Source of the DNA: Thamnaconus septentrionalis
Lineage: Eukaryota > Chordata > Actinopteri > Tetraodontiformes > Monacanthidae
DNA: 64,000 nt
Direction: 5' to 3'
Assembly: GCA_009823395.1 (NCBI GenBank)
Contig: CM020501.1
Coordinates: forward strand, 13,081,861 to 13,145,860
In this document: piece after piece, positions 24,702 through 35,096 of the stretch
How the letters are laid out: each line of letters starts with the position of its first letter
Position numbering within the stretch: the first letter of the stretch is position 1
Notes under the pieces: model-generated
Databases searched by the model: none
What the model was told of the DNA's origin: nothing
Seen by the model: the letters and a program-made list of their open reading frames with translations, nothing else
Translations under genes and position numbers: made by a program

Positions 24702-24861
24702 TGTTAACTTGCATTGCTCCTATTTTACACACACTACGGTACCTGTGAATCTGGGGATACGCATGCGCAGGGGACGCGTGGGTAAAAAGGTGACTTGTTC
24801 GGGAGGAATAAAGATTGTTAGAACGGAATAAACGTCGTGTTTATTGCATCACTGGTTAACA
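24702..24861 (+). repeat. 3' LTR of the copia element
   Basis: This 160-bp repeat pairs with 20036-20229. It is shorter because it lacks the 35-bp segment of the 5' copy. Two AATAAA motifs are visible (24807-24812 and 24827-24832), against one in the 5' LTR. The extra one arises from a single T/A difference. Confidence 0.93.
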
Positions 24862-24974
24862 TAATCTTCCCCTTTTTCTTACCCGGCTGTAGATATTTAA
24901 TCACTTTCATTAACGTTCCTGTTGGCTCAGTGTAATTTGACACCGTCTTTTCTTTTCTCTTCCTCCTCCTGCAG

Positions 24975-25121
24975 TCCTGGGGAACTTCTCGGCCGGGGAG
25001 CAGAGGAAGACGGTGTCTCAGGGCCGAGCGGCCGTCATCAGCCCGCCCCCCTGGCCTCCTTCCCCCGACCTCTGGTGACCTGGTACAAGGATGGACACAA
25101 GATAATCCCCAGCAACAGAAT
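24975..25121 (+). CDS. sdk1: sdk1-like coding exon: first half of Ig domain 2, with a frame break
   Basis: Acceptor CTCCTGCAG precedes the exon and GTAGGT follows it. The first two bases complete the T from the previous exon to give Phe. The frame then reads LGNFSAGEQRKTVSQG and AAVIS, very close to remembered SDK1. After this the homologous reading (SFPRP, VTWYKDGHKIIPSNR) lies in the next frame. The exon is 147 bp, while phase needs 148. The break sits around the C6 run 25046-25051. Left as it is, translation stops at TGA 25076-25078. NFS is a possible glycosylation site. Either an assembly or homopolymer error or a real loss-of-function allele would explain it; the first seems likelier to me. 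Confidence 0.87.
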
Positions 25122-27959
25122 GTAGGTTTTGCCCCCCCCCCCCCACCCCCCACCCTTTTGTTCCTGTGCGGCTACAAAGTGTCTTGGAACAAAAATACGG
25201 CTGGAGATAAAAAAAAAATGTCATTCTACCCCTCTTATCGCCCAGGGACGCTAATTCGTGCGCACAAAGACCTTTTTAATCCTTTCACACCAATTGCTGC
25301 AAACAATTACGCATTTCTTTGCATGGGATATCTGTTTGATAGACTCAGGACGTTATCAGGGAAATATGAATTGGAATTTCCAACCGGCCCAATTTTACAC
25401 TCACCTAATCTGAAGAGTTAATAAGTCATTCTAGTTGCACGGGAAGCCTTTTTTTATATATCACCTGTGAGTCAGACAAATCATGGTCCAGATTTTCACA
25501 TTCCTTTAAAACAACCAACGTTAATTTGATTTTGATTTTATTCTATAGCATGGTGAGAGCCATCCTGCCAGTGTGGCTATATTCAAAGAAGTGCATTAAA
25601 GAGATAGTCCTTCATAAAGAGCATGCGTGGGTTCGGAACACTTCTCCACAAACTGATGTGCTTCGGATTGAGGCTATTTATAAAACTTGTACCTGAATGT
25701 GACCATTAGCGGAGTGACGAGTGCTCAGATCTACTCCAGCCACTTTATTTTGCTGCGTTTTAAGACCGCAAAGCCCCGTCTCAGAACTCCTACATCCTCC
25801 CGTTGGGTAATTGAGTGAAATTAACAGTGGACTTGCTGTCCACATAAAATGGCCAGGCAGTCACATTTTCATCCTTCTAATGACAATCGCTACTTCTAAA
25901 GTGCTTTCCAGGAAGCTTCTGCGGGGCGGATGACATAAGCAGTTTTTATTTTGTCACCGTGTGACAAGTTTACATCAATTAAACGCTGCATTTTAATTCA
26001 TACGGACATGGAAAATGGCACTCCTGCAAGGTTAATGCGCCCTAAATGAGTTCCAGCCTCACGACTGCAGTCATTTCACCTCCCCGAAACTTTATCTGCA
26101 TTTACAGCCTTCCCCTCGTACAGCATCATCGCCACAGCGCTCCAGTTGTCCGCACTGGATTTTTTTGGAAGGCACGTCCACACATTAAGAGAAAGCCACC
26201 ACCGTTTATGGCAATAAAGTGAAAACCGTAGTTCAGAGGTGTCTGGTGCGGTGCTGCATAATGAATGAAGTCCCAGTCTCAAAGTACCGGCGCTGCGAAA
26301 TTGTTGTAATTGCAAAAGCTGCAATTAAATTACAAAAGGGTGTTGTTGAAAACATGACATTCTCTTTATTTGGTGAGCGACGAAAGCCTTTTCATACGGC
26401 GTATGGTTAGATGACCACTTTGGCATAAATGGATGAAAAACAGAAACTTGACGCTTGATGGTTGCCACCCTCATCCTCCCAAAACAACATCATAAAGTTA
26501 ATATGTGTGGATTATTTTTTTGTTTTTTTTTGCGCGTGTTGTTTGTGCAATCGCAGTAATAACAATATAGCTTATCTAACTGCAGTTGTGGCAAGACAAA
26601 GGGGCTCTAATACTACAAATATGTTGCTGACAGGGGTAATTTCATGGCTCTTTCCCACATCAAAGTGGTACTGACAGCAGGGCATGAAGAGCAGCTCAGT
26701 CATTTTGTTACTGTGCAACTGTTTTCCTGATCCTCTCAACGTTTCTCGAGTGGACATTTGGGTGCGTTTTATGATTCCACCTGCAAATCAAGCTTTCCCG
26801 CTATGGAGACTGACCCAGAGGATGTAAAAAAATAAGTTGAAAAGCATTGATTGCACCTTTCACTGAGAACAAAGCACATGCTTTGAGTTAACAGCGTCTT
26901 CATCAGCTCCATTCCCAGCATAAAACAGTATTATTAGCTCCTTTGCATTAGGTTTAACCTCTGCAGTTTCAATACAATAGAGGGAAGTTGATGATTTTTA
27001 ACTATTTCCTCTGTTAACTATTGCCTTTCAAATCCATAGTATTACTTTTTTAACAGCCCCTTTATGCCCTCTAGTCTTCAATTTACGTTCATCACGTTTG
27101 GTTTGCCCTAAATACACGCCGCCGCGTGTTCATTTCGAGATATAATTAACGCGGGAGTGAAAACAATTAATTCTTCTATGGCGTGCTTCATCCCTCAGTG
27201 GGAACATTTAAATGACTTTGCACCCAAGCGGTGCGAAGCGGAGGGAGCAGCCCCTCCCCCCTGTTTAGAAATCTAATTATTAATTTGTAAAGGTGTAATT
27301 CTGATGGAGGCATTTTGACGCGGAGAGGATCCGTATCGTGTCGCCTGACTCGTAGCATAATAGCCGTCGTGGCCCGGGTTGCGGCGTCGAGCTAGTCTTT
27401 GGTTGAGTGGGGCCCGGGTGATCCTCATCACGCCGTATTCCATTATTGGATCATCATTTGTACGTTGTGAGATGAAATATTCTGATTACCGCGCTCCCCG
27501 CACACACGCCGTGATGAAGATTCAGCCGTGGCGTTTCCATTGAACCCCACAGAATAGACTAATTTGCACCTCCTTCACATGGCCCCGCCCCCTCGTCTTC
27601 CCTCCACCTCCCCCTTCTCTCCCACCTCTGAATTATTCCCTTTATCGCTCTGCTCCCTCTGTCGGCTCCCCTTCCCCTCGCCCTCTGCCTCTTTTACAGT
27701 AATTATCATGCGACAAGATATACTGTTACAGAACTCATAAACTTCTGTTCCTGAATAAACGGCTTAACTGCCGCGTGGCATGCACACACACAAAGAACCC
27801 CACACTAACGCGCGCGCACACGCACACACGCACACTGCCACAATCTGTCTCCGCAGACCAATCACGGCCGCGTTTACCTGGCTCGACCGTCTCTGTGTGC
27901 ACTCGGGCGTATCGGAGCGAGTGCAATGAATATTTGCACGGCCATGCATGTGTAAACAG

Positions 27960-27961
<2 letters not shown>

Positions 27962-28018
<57 letters not shown>
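27962..28018 (+). repeat. (GT)n microsatellite
   Basis: About 57 bp of uninterrupted GT repeat, flanked by GC-rich mixed CA/CG sequence at 27783-27830. Confidence 0.97.
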
Positions 28019-28022
<4 letters not shown>

Positions 28023-30347
28023 CGCGAGGCTACGCTGGATGATCCCGCTGTCCGGTGAGACGGGGCCAGATGGTGCCTGGCGGTTGGCTGTCTTCGTGGT
28101 GACCAGGCTGATGATGCTGTTTATGAAGTTTATTGATCCGATATGCATCACTCCCCGACTCTCATCCCCATCTCACTGTCTGTGCCTCCACCGCTCCCTC
28201 TGCTCTCAATTTCACGTCGGCGCGTCTGCACCGAACCCCCACGTCTGTGTGACTCGAAGTCCCCCAGACCTCCCGCAGAAGAGCGCGCTCGCTCTCCGAA
28301 TGGCGCAACCAGGCCCCTGGAAGTCTCCGACTCTGAACTTCCTGCTCTTTATTCTCTCTGGCTGTCCTGCATCAGTCGGTTGAACTTCGGGGAACAGGGC
28401 TGAGGCCTCGCCAGCCAAATCTGAAGTATTTTTCAGCCGCCGGTTGGAAAGAGTGAGCCGCAGCTTTTAATTAGCTCCGAGAGTGTGGCAGATGGACGTG
28501 AAGTGATTCCGATAGCCTGCAGCTTCAGGAGGACGGCGAGGATGAGGAGAATTATAGCAGGTCGCCTTTCTTATTGGAGCAGCGACTCGGTTTTGATCAA
28601 ACAAATTCAGCGATACAGATATTTTCTCGCTGGGGTTTTGCCGATGTCACAGGTGGTCAGTGTGAGAAGTGGGCTGTATGGGAAATACTCGTCCTGATAG
28701 ATGAGTCCCAGGCAGCCATATGCTGTGGAATGGCGTGCCGAGTGTCTGCGCGCTCAAGTGTGTATGCATTTTAATTTGTCAAACACCACTTTTAACAAAG
28801 GGAGAGTGCTTTCATATTTCTTCACTCCCGACGCTCTCCCCAGCAGCGGTCTGAACAGAAGGAACTTTCTCGCTGTCTGAGCTTCTCCAGCAGATGTTGT
28901 GTGTGTGCGCAGACGCGCGTGTGTTTGTCGGAGGAAGGAGGCGTCGTTTCGAGGGAGGCTCGGCGGAGGCGCAGGGCACCAAAAACTCAACCAGTCCACA
29001 CTTGAAAAAGTCCCGTAACCATCGACGGCGGCGGCGAGGTCGATCGCAGCGACCGGCTTTCTCACGGCAGCCGAAGGGGAAGATCAAAGTGACTTAGACA
29101 GCAGCAGGAGAAAACATGAAAAAGAAGTTACAGGAAATGAACGAGGACTATGGAGTCTAAGCTCATCTGAATCCATTGTGTCTGGAGCTTAATCTCAAGG
29201 GCCCGCAGAAGCTTAGCTGATGTATGTGACTTTCCTCTTAATTAGATGATGGGAGTTAGTTCTGGGATGATGAAAACACGCTCAGACATGGTGGATCTGT
29301 TTTTACACATATAGGCTCAGTAGAACCATGTTGATGGGTTTTCTGTCTTTATTAATATTGCTGTCATAGGCTTTCATTGTGTAGCAACACATAAAACGTG
29401 AAAGACAACTTGGGAGGCCTTGGAACAGGTCGTCCTAGAAGTGACCCAAAGCGCTCTGTTGTATCAGGAATGTCGTGCCTCAAAAAACCACGAAGACTCC
29501 TCAGAAGTTGACTCAAACTGCAGATGACGGTCAGACAGTCGACCCACTGTGTAGTCCGGTGATCACATCAGCAGACTTCCTCCTTCGTCCCCCTGGTCAT
29601 TACTGTACCTATAGCCACCTATGGACATCTGTCATTGTTGGAATGCTATAATTTTGAAGTCTTTCAAAAATAACAAATACATTTTGTTCAGTGTCTCGGC
29701 CTGTAGTCGCTCTTCCTGTTGGTGAATTATTGTTATATTAAGTGGCAGTGCAATTTTCTCGTTGCACCATTTTTTTTCACCATGTTTGCCTGCATCCACT
29801 ACATAATTAAAGGAAGCTTGAATCAGAGGCCTGTTTTTAATGTTATGTATTTGCAACCTAATGAAAGCTCTTGTTAAATATTACATTCACAGCAGTGTTT
29901 GGTCTGGCGTCTCTCTTGGGACAAACACAGCCGTCGTCTCTCGGTTTGTTTGAGCCTGTGGGGAAATTTCTGCCTTTATGTTTTTTTTAAATGGTGCAAA
30001 TGGAAACATTATTCGTAGGCCAAAACAGCTACCTGACCAATGTGTTCTGTTCAGTGAATATATACCCTTTCATCGCTAATGATTGTAAAAGATTTTGCCA
30101 AATGATACCACTGGGATGGCAATCCACATCCACAGCCTGTTTATTGTCAGAGTCGTTCTTGGTAAAAGGCAACAGAAATTGTTTTTGATTCCTTCTTAAA
30201 TTTAATATTTTACTGTTCAAGCATCCAATTTTCTGTTTTTTTTTTCCAACCTCACATTGAGTAGCTCTGAAATTTTCCTGGCTTGTCATCTTCTGTAGAT
30301 GCTTCAGGGGCTATTTGAGACATAACGCCTCTTCTTCCATATATATG

Positions 30348-30350
<3 letters not shown>

Positions 30351-30390
<40 letters not shown>
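30351..30390 (+). repeat. (AC)n microsatellite
   Basis: 40 bp of pure AC, preceded by a short ATATATGTAT stretch. Confidence 0.96.
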
Positions 30391-30393
<3 letters not shown>

Positions 30394-33087
30394 GATTATA
30401 TAGCTTGTAGTGCAAATTAAAAGATATTAATGTTGGAGCTTTGTGATACAAGTGTACATTTAGGCGTTTGAATCATCAGCAAACCGCCAAGGAACAAATG
30501 AACAAACAACGTTTTATCTGTGCAAAAAAATCAGCAAATCCATAAACAGATGATACAATGGACAAAGTCTTTAATGTCACCCTGCTGATACAAAGCAACA
30601 GCCCAGATGAGCTTCTGTGAAACCAAAATAACCAAAAAGAATCTTGTCAACCCTAAGCACATGGTACCATTGAAGAGGGATGAATTGGTTTATTTGTCCA
30701 GGGAGAAATGTATTCCGTGTTTTCGGTGCCTTATAAGCAAACACACTCATGATTTTGTTCAACAAGCTGAATTTCATGAATCACATTACATCAACTCACC
30801 GGTAGCTGACATAAAATGCCCCTATCAACCACATATTCCACATTGCTTTACTGTAGAAGCTGCCTTCTGATGAATATTAAGAAGGCTGCCTTGTTTCTGA
30901 CCCACGTGCTTGAACGCAATGACTTTTTGAACAAGCAATATTTCCGGCACATTCTGGTACATGTGGATGATGCTAATCTTGGCCTCCCACCCCCCGCTGC
31001 ATCAGTGGCCGTGTTGCACCGTTCAATCCTCATCAGCCTGTTTGTATTTGCGTGTGTCCACATTTGTAATTCAGCGGGTAAATAATTGCTGAGAGGATTT
31101 TCCAACCTCACATTTTGGACGAGCTCGTGTTTCTGCACCGTTGACGGTTTCCCCGTCCCCGATTCCTGCATCTGATCCACCGCTGACGACTGTCTGTCGC
31201 ACACTTGGCCAAAGGCGACTTGTTTTCCGACTGCACTCTCAGACATGGATGTTGCTGCAAAGAAATCTGATGACTTGTTTCATTTTTAATGTTATCACTG
31301 TACTGCACAGGGGTGTGTGTTGGGAGCGACACGTGACGGAGGAAGATGTGAAGATGGGGATGGGGGGGGCAAAAGGGTCGCTTTAATTGCATTGCATTTT
31401 CTGATAATAATATTCATTGTCAAGGTGGAGTGAGATAGAATTGCATTATGAAGACAGCACTTTAGGGCCTGCTGGTGAACTATGAATATTCATTGGTTAT
31501 TCTGCCAAAAGCAATTTGTTGTAGTTTTGTTTAAAACTGTTGATGTGTTTTCCAAATGTGCAGCAAGGTGGACCCTGCGACTTTTGCTTGGAGGTAAAAA
31601 AAAGAAGAAAAAAAAATTTTTTTTTAAATAAATTACAATTTCCTTCCTTGTCTTGTCAGAGACATTGTTGGATATTTCAGAGTTGATAGCGCAGGTATTT
31701 TCAGAGCGCCATTATTTTTAGATATATTTGTGATTTGCCGAGGAAACGGCCTCGGCGTCCGCCCAACACATCAGCCGTGTCCACCACTCTTCTCATCTGT
31801 CCTCTTCTACCCGCGTCCCTCGTCTGCGGCTGTGTGTTCCGAATTCCTCTTGCTGTCACTTTTTCTTTCTTTTTTCTTTAACCACCGAGGTAAAAAAAAA
31901 AAAAGAAAAGTTTATTTTTTTCTTTTTTAAGAAGCAAGTAGAAAAAGGCATTAACTTTGAGGCGGCACTTAATGACTCTCCCAAATGACAGAGGCCTACG
32001 CCACCTCTAAAACTCGGGGGAGGGAGAGAGACGAGCAGCAGGAGGCTGCGATGGAGGAGGGGGGAGGAACAAAAACATCCCAGAACGGCAGGAGTGCGAC
32101 ACAGATGACTGAATCTCAGTTTTCAGCGGAAGCTCGGCTGCGAATTGCCTTTACGTATTCCTATAATCGCTGACTAATTATTGAGGCAGTTGTGCCACTT
32201 TAAATACATCAATTCAAACGGGCTCTATTAGGTCGCTATTTACTTGTGGACATCTTGGCCTGCTGTTAAAATGCCACCTGGGGCTGTGCTACTTAGATTA
32301 GATGGCACACATTTCTGGCTGCGGATGAAGAACCCTCATGACTCACCACCAGTTTCACCCTCCCCTCCGCTCTCGATTGTGAGTCACACTGATGCCCGCG
32401 TCAAAGACTGACAACTTAATGCTACACTTAATACGACTTAAATGCAAAATTGTTTCTTACACTCCCGAGGTCTGTTTTGTTTGTTGCATCCACGCCTGGC
32501 CCTCACCCCGCACTGTTGGCGTCCCTGCTATTAGCTTTGAAGTGCTTATGTCTGGAAAGTCTGATCGCCACTCAACATGCGATGGCTTCTGGTTCAAACA
32601 TGTAATTTGAATGAGCTGTCTGATCCCAAAACAGCAATTTCAGATTGTTTGCGGGGATAAAGATAATATTTAATATACACAAGCAAGATTTATTGCCAGA
32701 AGGTTTGGTGGAAAAAAGATTCTCCCAGTATCTGACCAGATTCCCAGATGCCCACCAGAGTTGGACTAAATAAGTGATAGACATTCCAATAAGTCCCAGC
32801 TGCACACTTTGTTTGTCAGCATTTATTTTGAATGATGGTAAATATGGGCAACATACAAAGTCATTAAATAAAGCTGATCAAGGTGATTTCAGTGGATATG
32901 GATAGCGAGTGAAAATGAGAACTTCTTTGTGAATGAATTTCTGGACTGAACTTCTGATTGTTTTTCTATGGGTGCTCGCAGGCTCGTGAGTATTTGCCCG
33001 CAACCTTCACCTTGAGTGGATTGATTTTTTTCACTTTTTTACTTTTCTTCAGAACAGTTTAGTTTTTTCAGAGTTGCGCACTCTGTG

Positions 33088-33606
33088 TACCGTATTTTCC
33101 GGACTATAAGCCGCTACTTTTTTCCCACGCTTTGACCCATGCGGCTTATGCTAAGGTGCAGCTTTTATGTGGATTTTACTTCACCCGCCAGTGGGCGCTT
33201 TAGCAGGAAGTGCAAAAACGAGACAAGCGCATGAAGAAACAGTGACAGCGGTTCGACGTGTGTTCAGTGCGCAACTTTTCTGTTTTGGCTCTTGTCTGTA
33301 TGCTCTCTTGTCTTTATGCGCTCTGTCTTTGTGAGCTCCGGTGCGTCGCTGCCTCGAGTTCTGGTCCGACTCCATACCAATTAACCGAGGTGACCAGCGG
33401 GACCCCGCAAACAGGATCCGCGGTGCGAGTCCAGAGTCACATGCTCGCAGCCGCCGAACCGATCCGCTCCGCGGACCCGTTTCCTGACGAAACACCTGCG
33501 GCTTATAGTCCAGTGCGGCTTGTATATGTACACATTTGTTTTTTCCCCTAAATTTAGCTGCTGCGGCTTATATTCAGGTGCGCTTTATAGTCCGGAAATT
33601 ACGGTA
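33088..33606. mobile_element. MITE-like element with 21-bp terminal inverted repeats
   Basis: The left end reads TACCGTATTTTCCGGACTATA. The reverse complement of the right end (33586-33606) is the same 21 bases with one difference. If the outer TA is the target duplication, the element has TA-flanked CCGTA... ends, as in Tc1/mariner-type non-autonomous elements. Related GCGGCTTAT motifs recur near both ends (33142, 33500, 33515 and 33563 regions), giving nested subterminal repeats. The internal open frame (33258-33551) shows no transposase features. I recall such CCGGACTATAAG repeats being widespread in animals, but the superfamily is not certain. Confidence 0.8.
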
Positions 33607-34453
33607 ATTCACATATTTGTCTTACTAAAAACAAAAAAACAATGATTATAAGAAACACATTTCACCGGTGCGCTCCTCACTCTGAAGGTTTGAGGTTGTT
33701 ATGGTTGCCTCAGTGGTGGAGGTTATTTGAGTTACTGCTGCCTCGCAGACATCCTGAAGCCGTCTGCCTCTTCTCCTCTGACTTCTGGCATCAACAAGGC
33801 ATCTTGGCCCAGAGAACTGCTGCTCGCTGGATATTTTCTCAATTTTGGACCATTCTCTATGAGTGTGTCTGTCTGTGTGTGTGTGCGTGCGTGTGTGAAA
33901 ATCCCAGTGGATCAGCAGTTTGTGAAACGCTCAAACGGGCCACCTGCCACCCACATCCATGCGACCACGTTCAAAGTCACTTAAAGCGGCTCTCTCCGCG
34001 TTTCAATGTTTTTTGTTAACTGGATCTCACTTGTTAAATTGGGGGAATCGATTTAACTTGTCACAAAATGTTAACGTCCCATGGAGGAGTAATTTGTCTA
34101 TGACAAAATAAATAAATAAAACCCTGTTACTAATCTAATCCATGTCTCAAATAAACCGCGAGACACACAGAAGGATTGGGGGGACAGAGTGGAAACAAAA
34201 AAAATATATATAGCAGAAATAATTTTTCCTTTTATTTTCAAAAGATTGAAGGGATAAGCCTGGTGCACTCGGGTTTTTTGAGTCATTCTGTGTTGTGTCG
34301 GCCTGTGTGTGTAAGCCTGTTGAGTTTTGTGATTAACCCCAGACAGTAGACAGTAGCCCGACTGCTGCCAGGGAAGGAGCGCTCTAAGACAGACAGAAAA
34401 CAGAGCGGGGCAGACGGTAAATAGTAATAATGGCAAAAAAAACAATAATGTTT

Positions 34454-34458
<5 letters not shown>

Positions 34459-34529
<71 letters not shown>

Positions 34530-34541
34530 TGTGTATGTGTA
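34459..34541 (+). repeat. (TG)n microsatellite with interrupted tail
   Basis: A pure TG run to 34522 is followed by TG interrupted by two TATG units. It is the complement-type partner of the AC run 350 bp downstream. Confidence 0.97.
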
Positions 34542-34886
34542 TCCTGTCTGAGCTGATTATCATGCGCTCATGTCATGTTGTGTTTTTGATCTGCGTGTCC
34601 GTCCGGATCCTCACTTTCCCCGCCTTCCTGCCTGCCAGCGGCCTGCCTGCATCATCTCACCAGTCATTATCCGCCCATTTAAGTCTCAACCAACACGCTT
34701 CCACCTGCCACCTTGCGTGCGTGCGTGTGTGCGCGCGCTTTTTTGCGTTTGCGTGAGTGCGCGCGCGGGCATGTCCTCTGTCTAAAGCCATTAGGTATTC
34801 CAAAGACAGAGGCCTCTTTTAATTATCCACTAATCACACTTTTAATTACCTGCCACGCACACATCCATCACTGGCCAGACTGTATA

Positions 34887-34888
<2 letters not shown>

Positions 34889-34960
<72 letters not shown>
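34889..34960 (+). repeat. (AC)n microsatellite
   Basis: 72 bp of uninterrupted AC, the longest dinucleotide run in the window. Confidence 0.97.
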
Positions 34961-34966
<6 letters not shown>

Positions 34967-35030
34967 AACACAGGTATACTCAACAGTTGCGGCTCATTGA
35001 AAGTAGTTGGGCACCTATTGACCAAACAGA

Positions 35031-35096
35031 CAGGGGGAGGGTGGAGGAATTGGGGAGGGGGAGTGGGGTGGAAGTGTGGGGGGGGGGGGTAGGGGT
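35031..35096 (+). other. G-rich tract with G-quadruplex potential
   Basis: Runs of four or more G (GGGGG, GGGG, GGGGG, GGGG, a run of about eleven G, then GGGG) are separated by short linkers on the plus strand. This satisfies the usual G4 pattern several times over. It lies 70 bp downstream of the 72-bp AC tract. Confidence 0.7.

Larger units (their letters stand above)
20036..24861 (+). mobile_element. Ty1/copia-type LTR retrotransposon, decayed, sense to host gene
   Basis: This 4,826-bp element has directly repeated TG...CA long terminal repeats (20036-20229 and 24702-24861). It has a primer-binding site one base after the 5' LTR and a polypurine tract one base before the 3' LTR. The internal order is gag, protease, integrase, reverse transcriptase, RNase H. 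Integrase before reverse transcriptase identifies Ty1/copia rather than Ty3/gypsy or an endogenous retrovirus. Flanking pentamers TAATA (20031-20035) and TAATC (24862-24866) fit a 5-bp target duplication with one mismatch. Coding capacity is broken by in-frame stops, frame breaks and a small insertion. Copia elements are sparse in vertebrates; aquatic-animal lineages such as GalEa/Zeco are a plausible home, which is inference. Confidence 0.93.
19797..24974 (+). other. Intron carrying the Ty1/copia insertion
   Basis: This phase 1 intron lies between the Ig1 and Ig2 exons, with donor GTGAGT and acceptor CTCCTGCAG. Without the retrotransposon it would be only about 350 bp (19797-20035 plus 24862-24974). 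The insertion therefore lengthened it roughly fifteen-fold. No other feature is evident in the flanks. Confidence 0.88.

Noticed and set aside
20036..24861. Endogenous retrovirus
   Set aside because: Integrase precedes reverse transcriptase, there is no envelope frame, and the LTRs are under 200 bp; this is Ty1/copia.
27775..28383. 202-codon open frame on the plus strand
   Set aside because: It runs through the GT microsatellite at 27962-28018, giving an alternating Cys/Val stretch, and has no recognisable domain.
33258..33551. 97-codon open frame inside the inverted-repeat element as a transposase
   Set aside because: Too short, no DDE or zinc-finger features, and it ends in the subterminal repeats.
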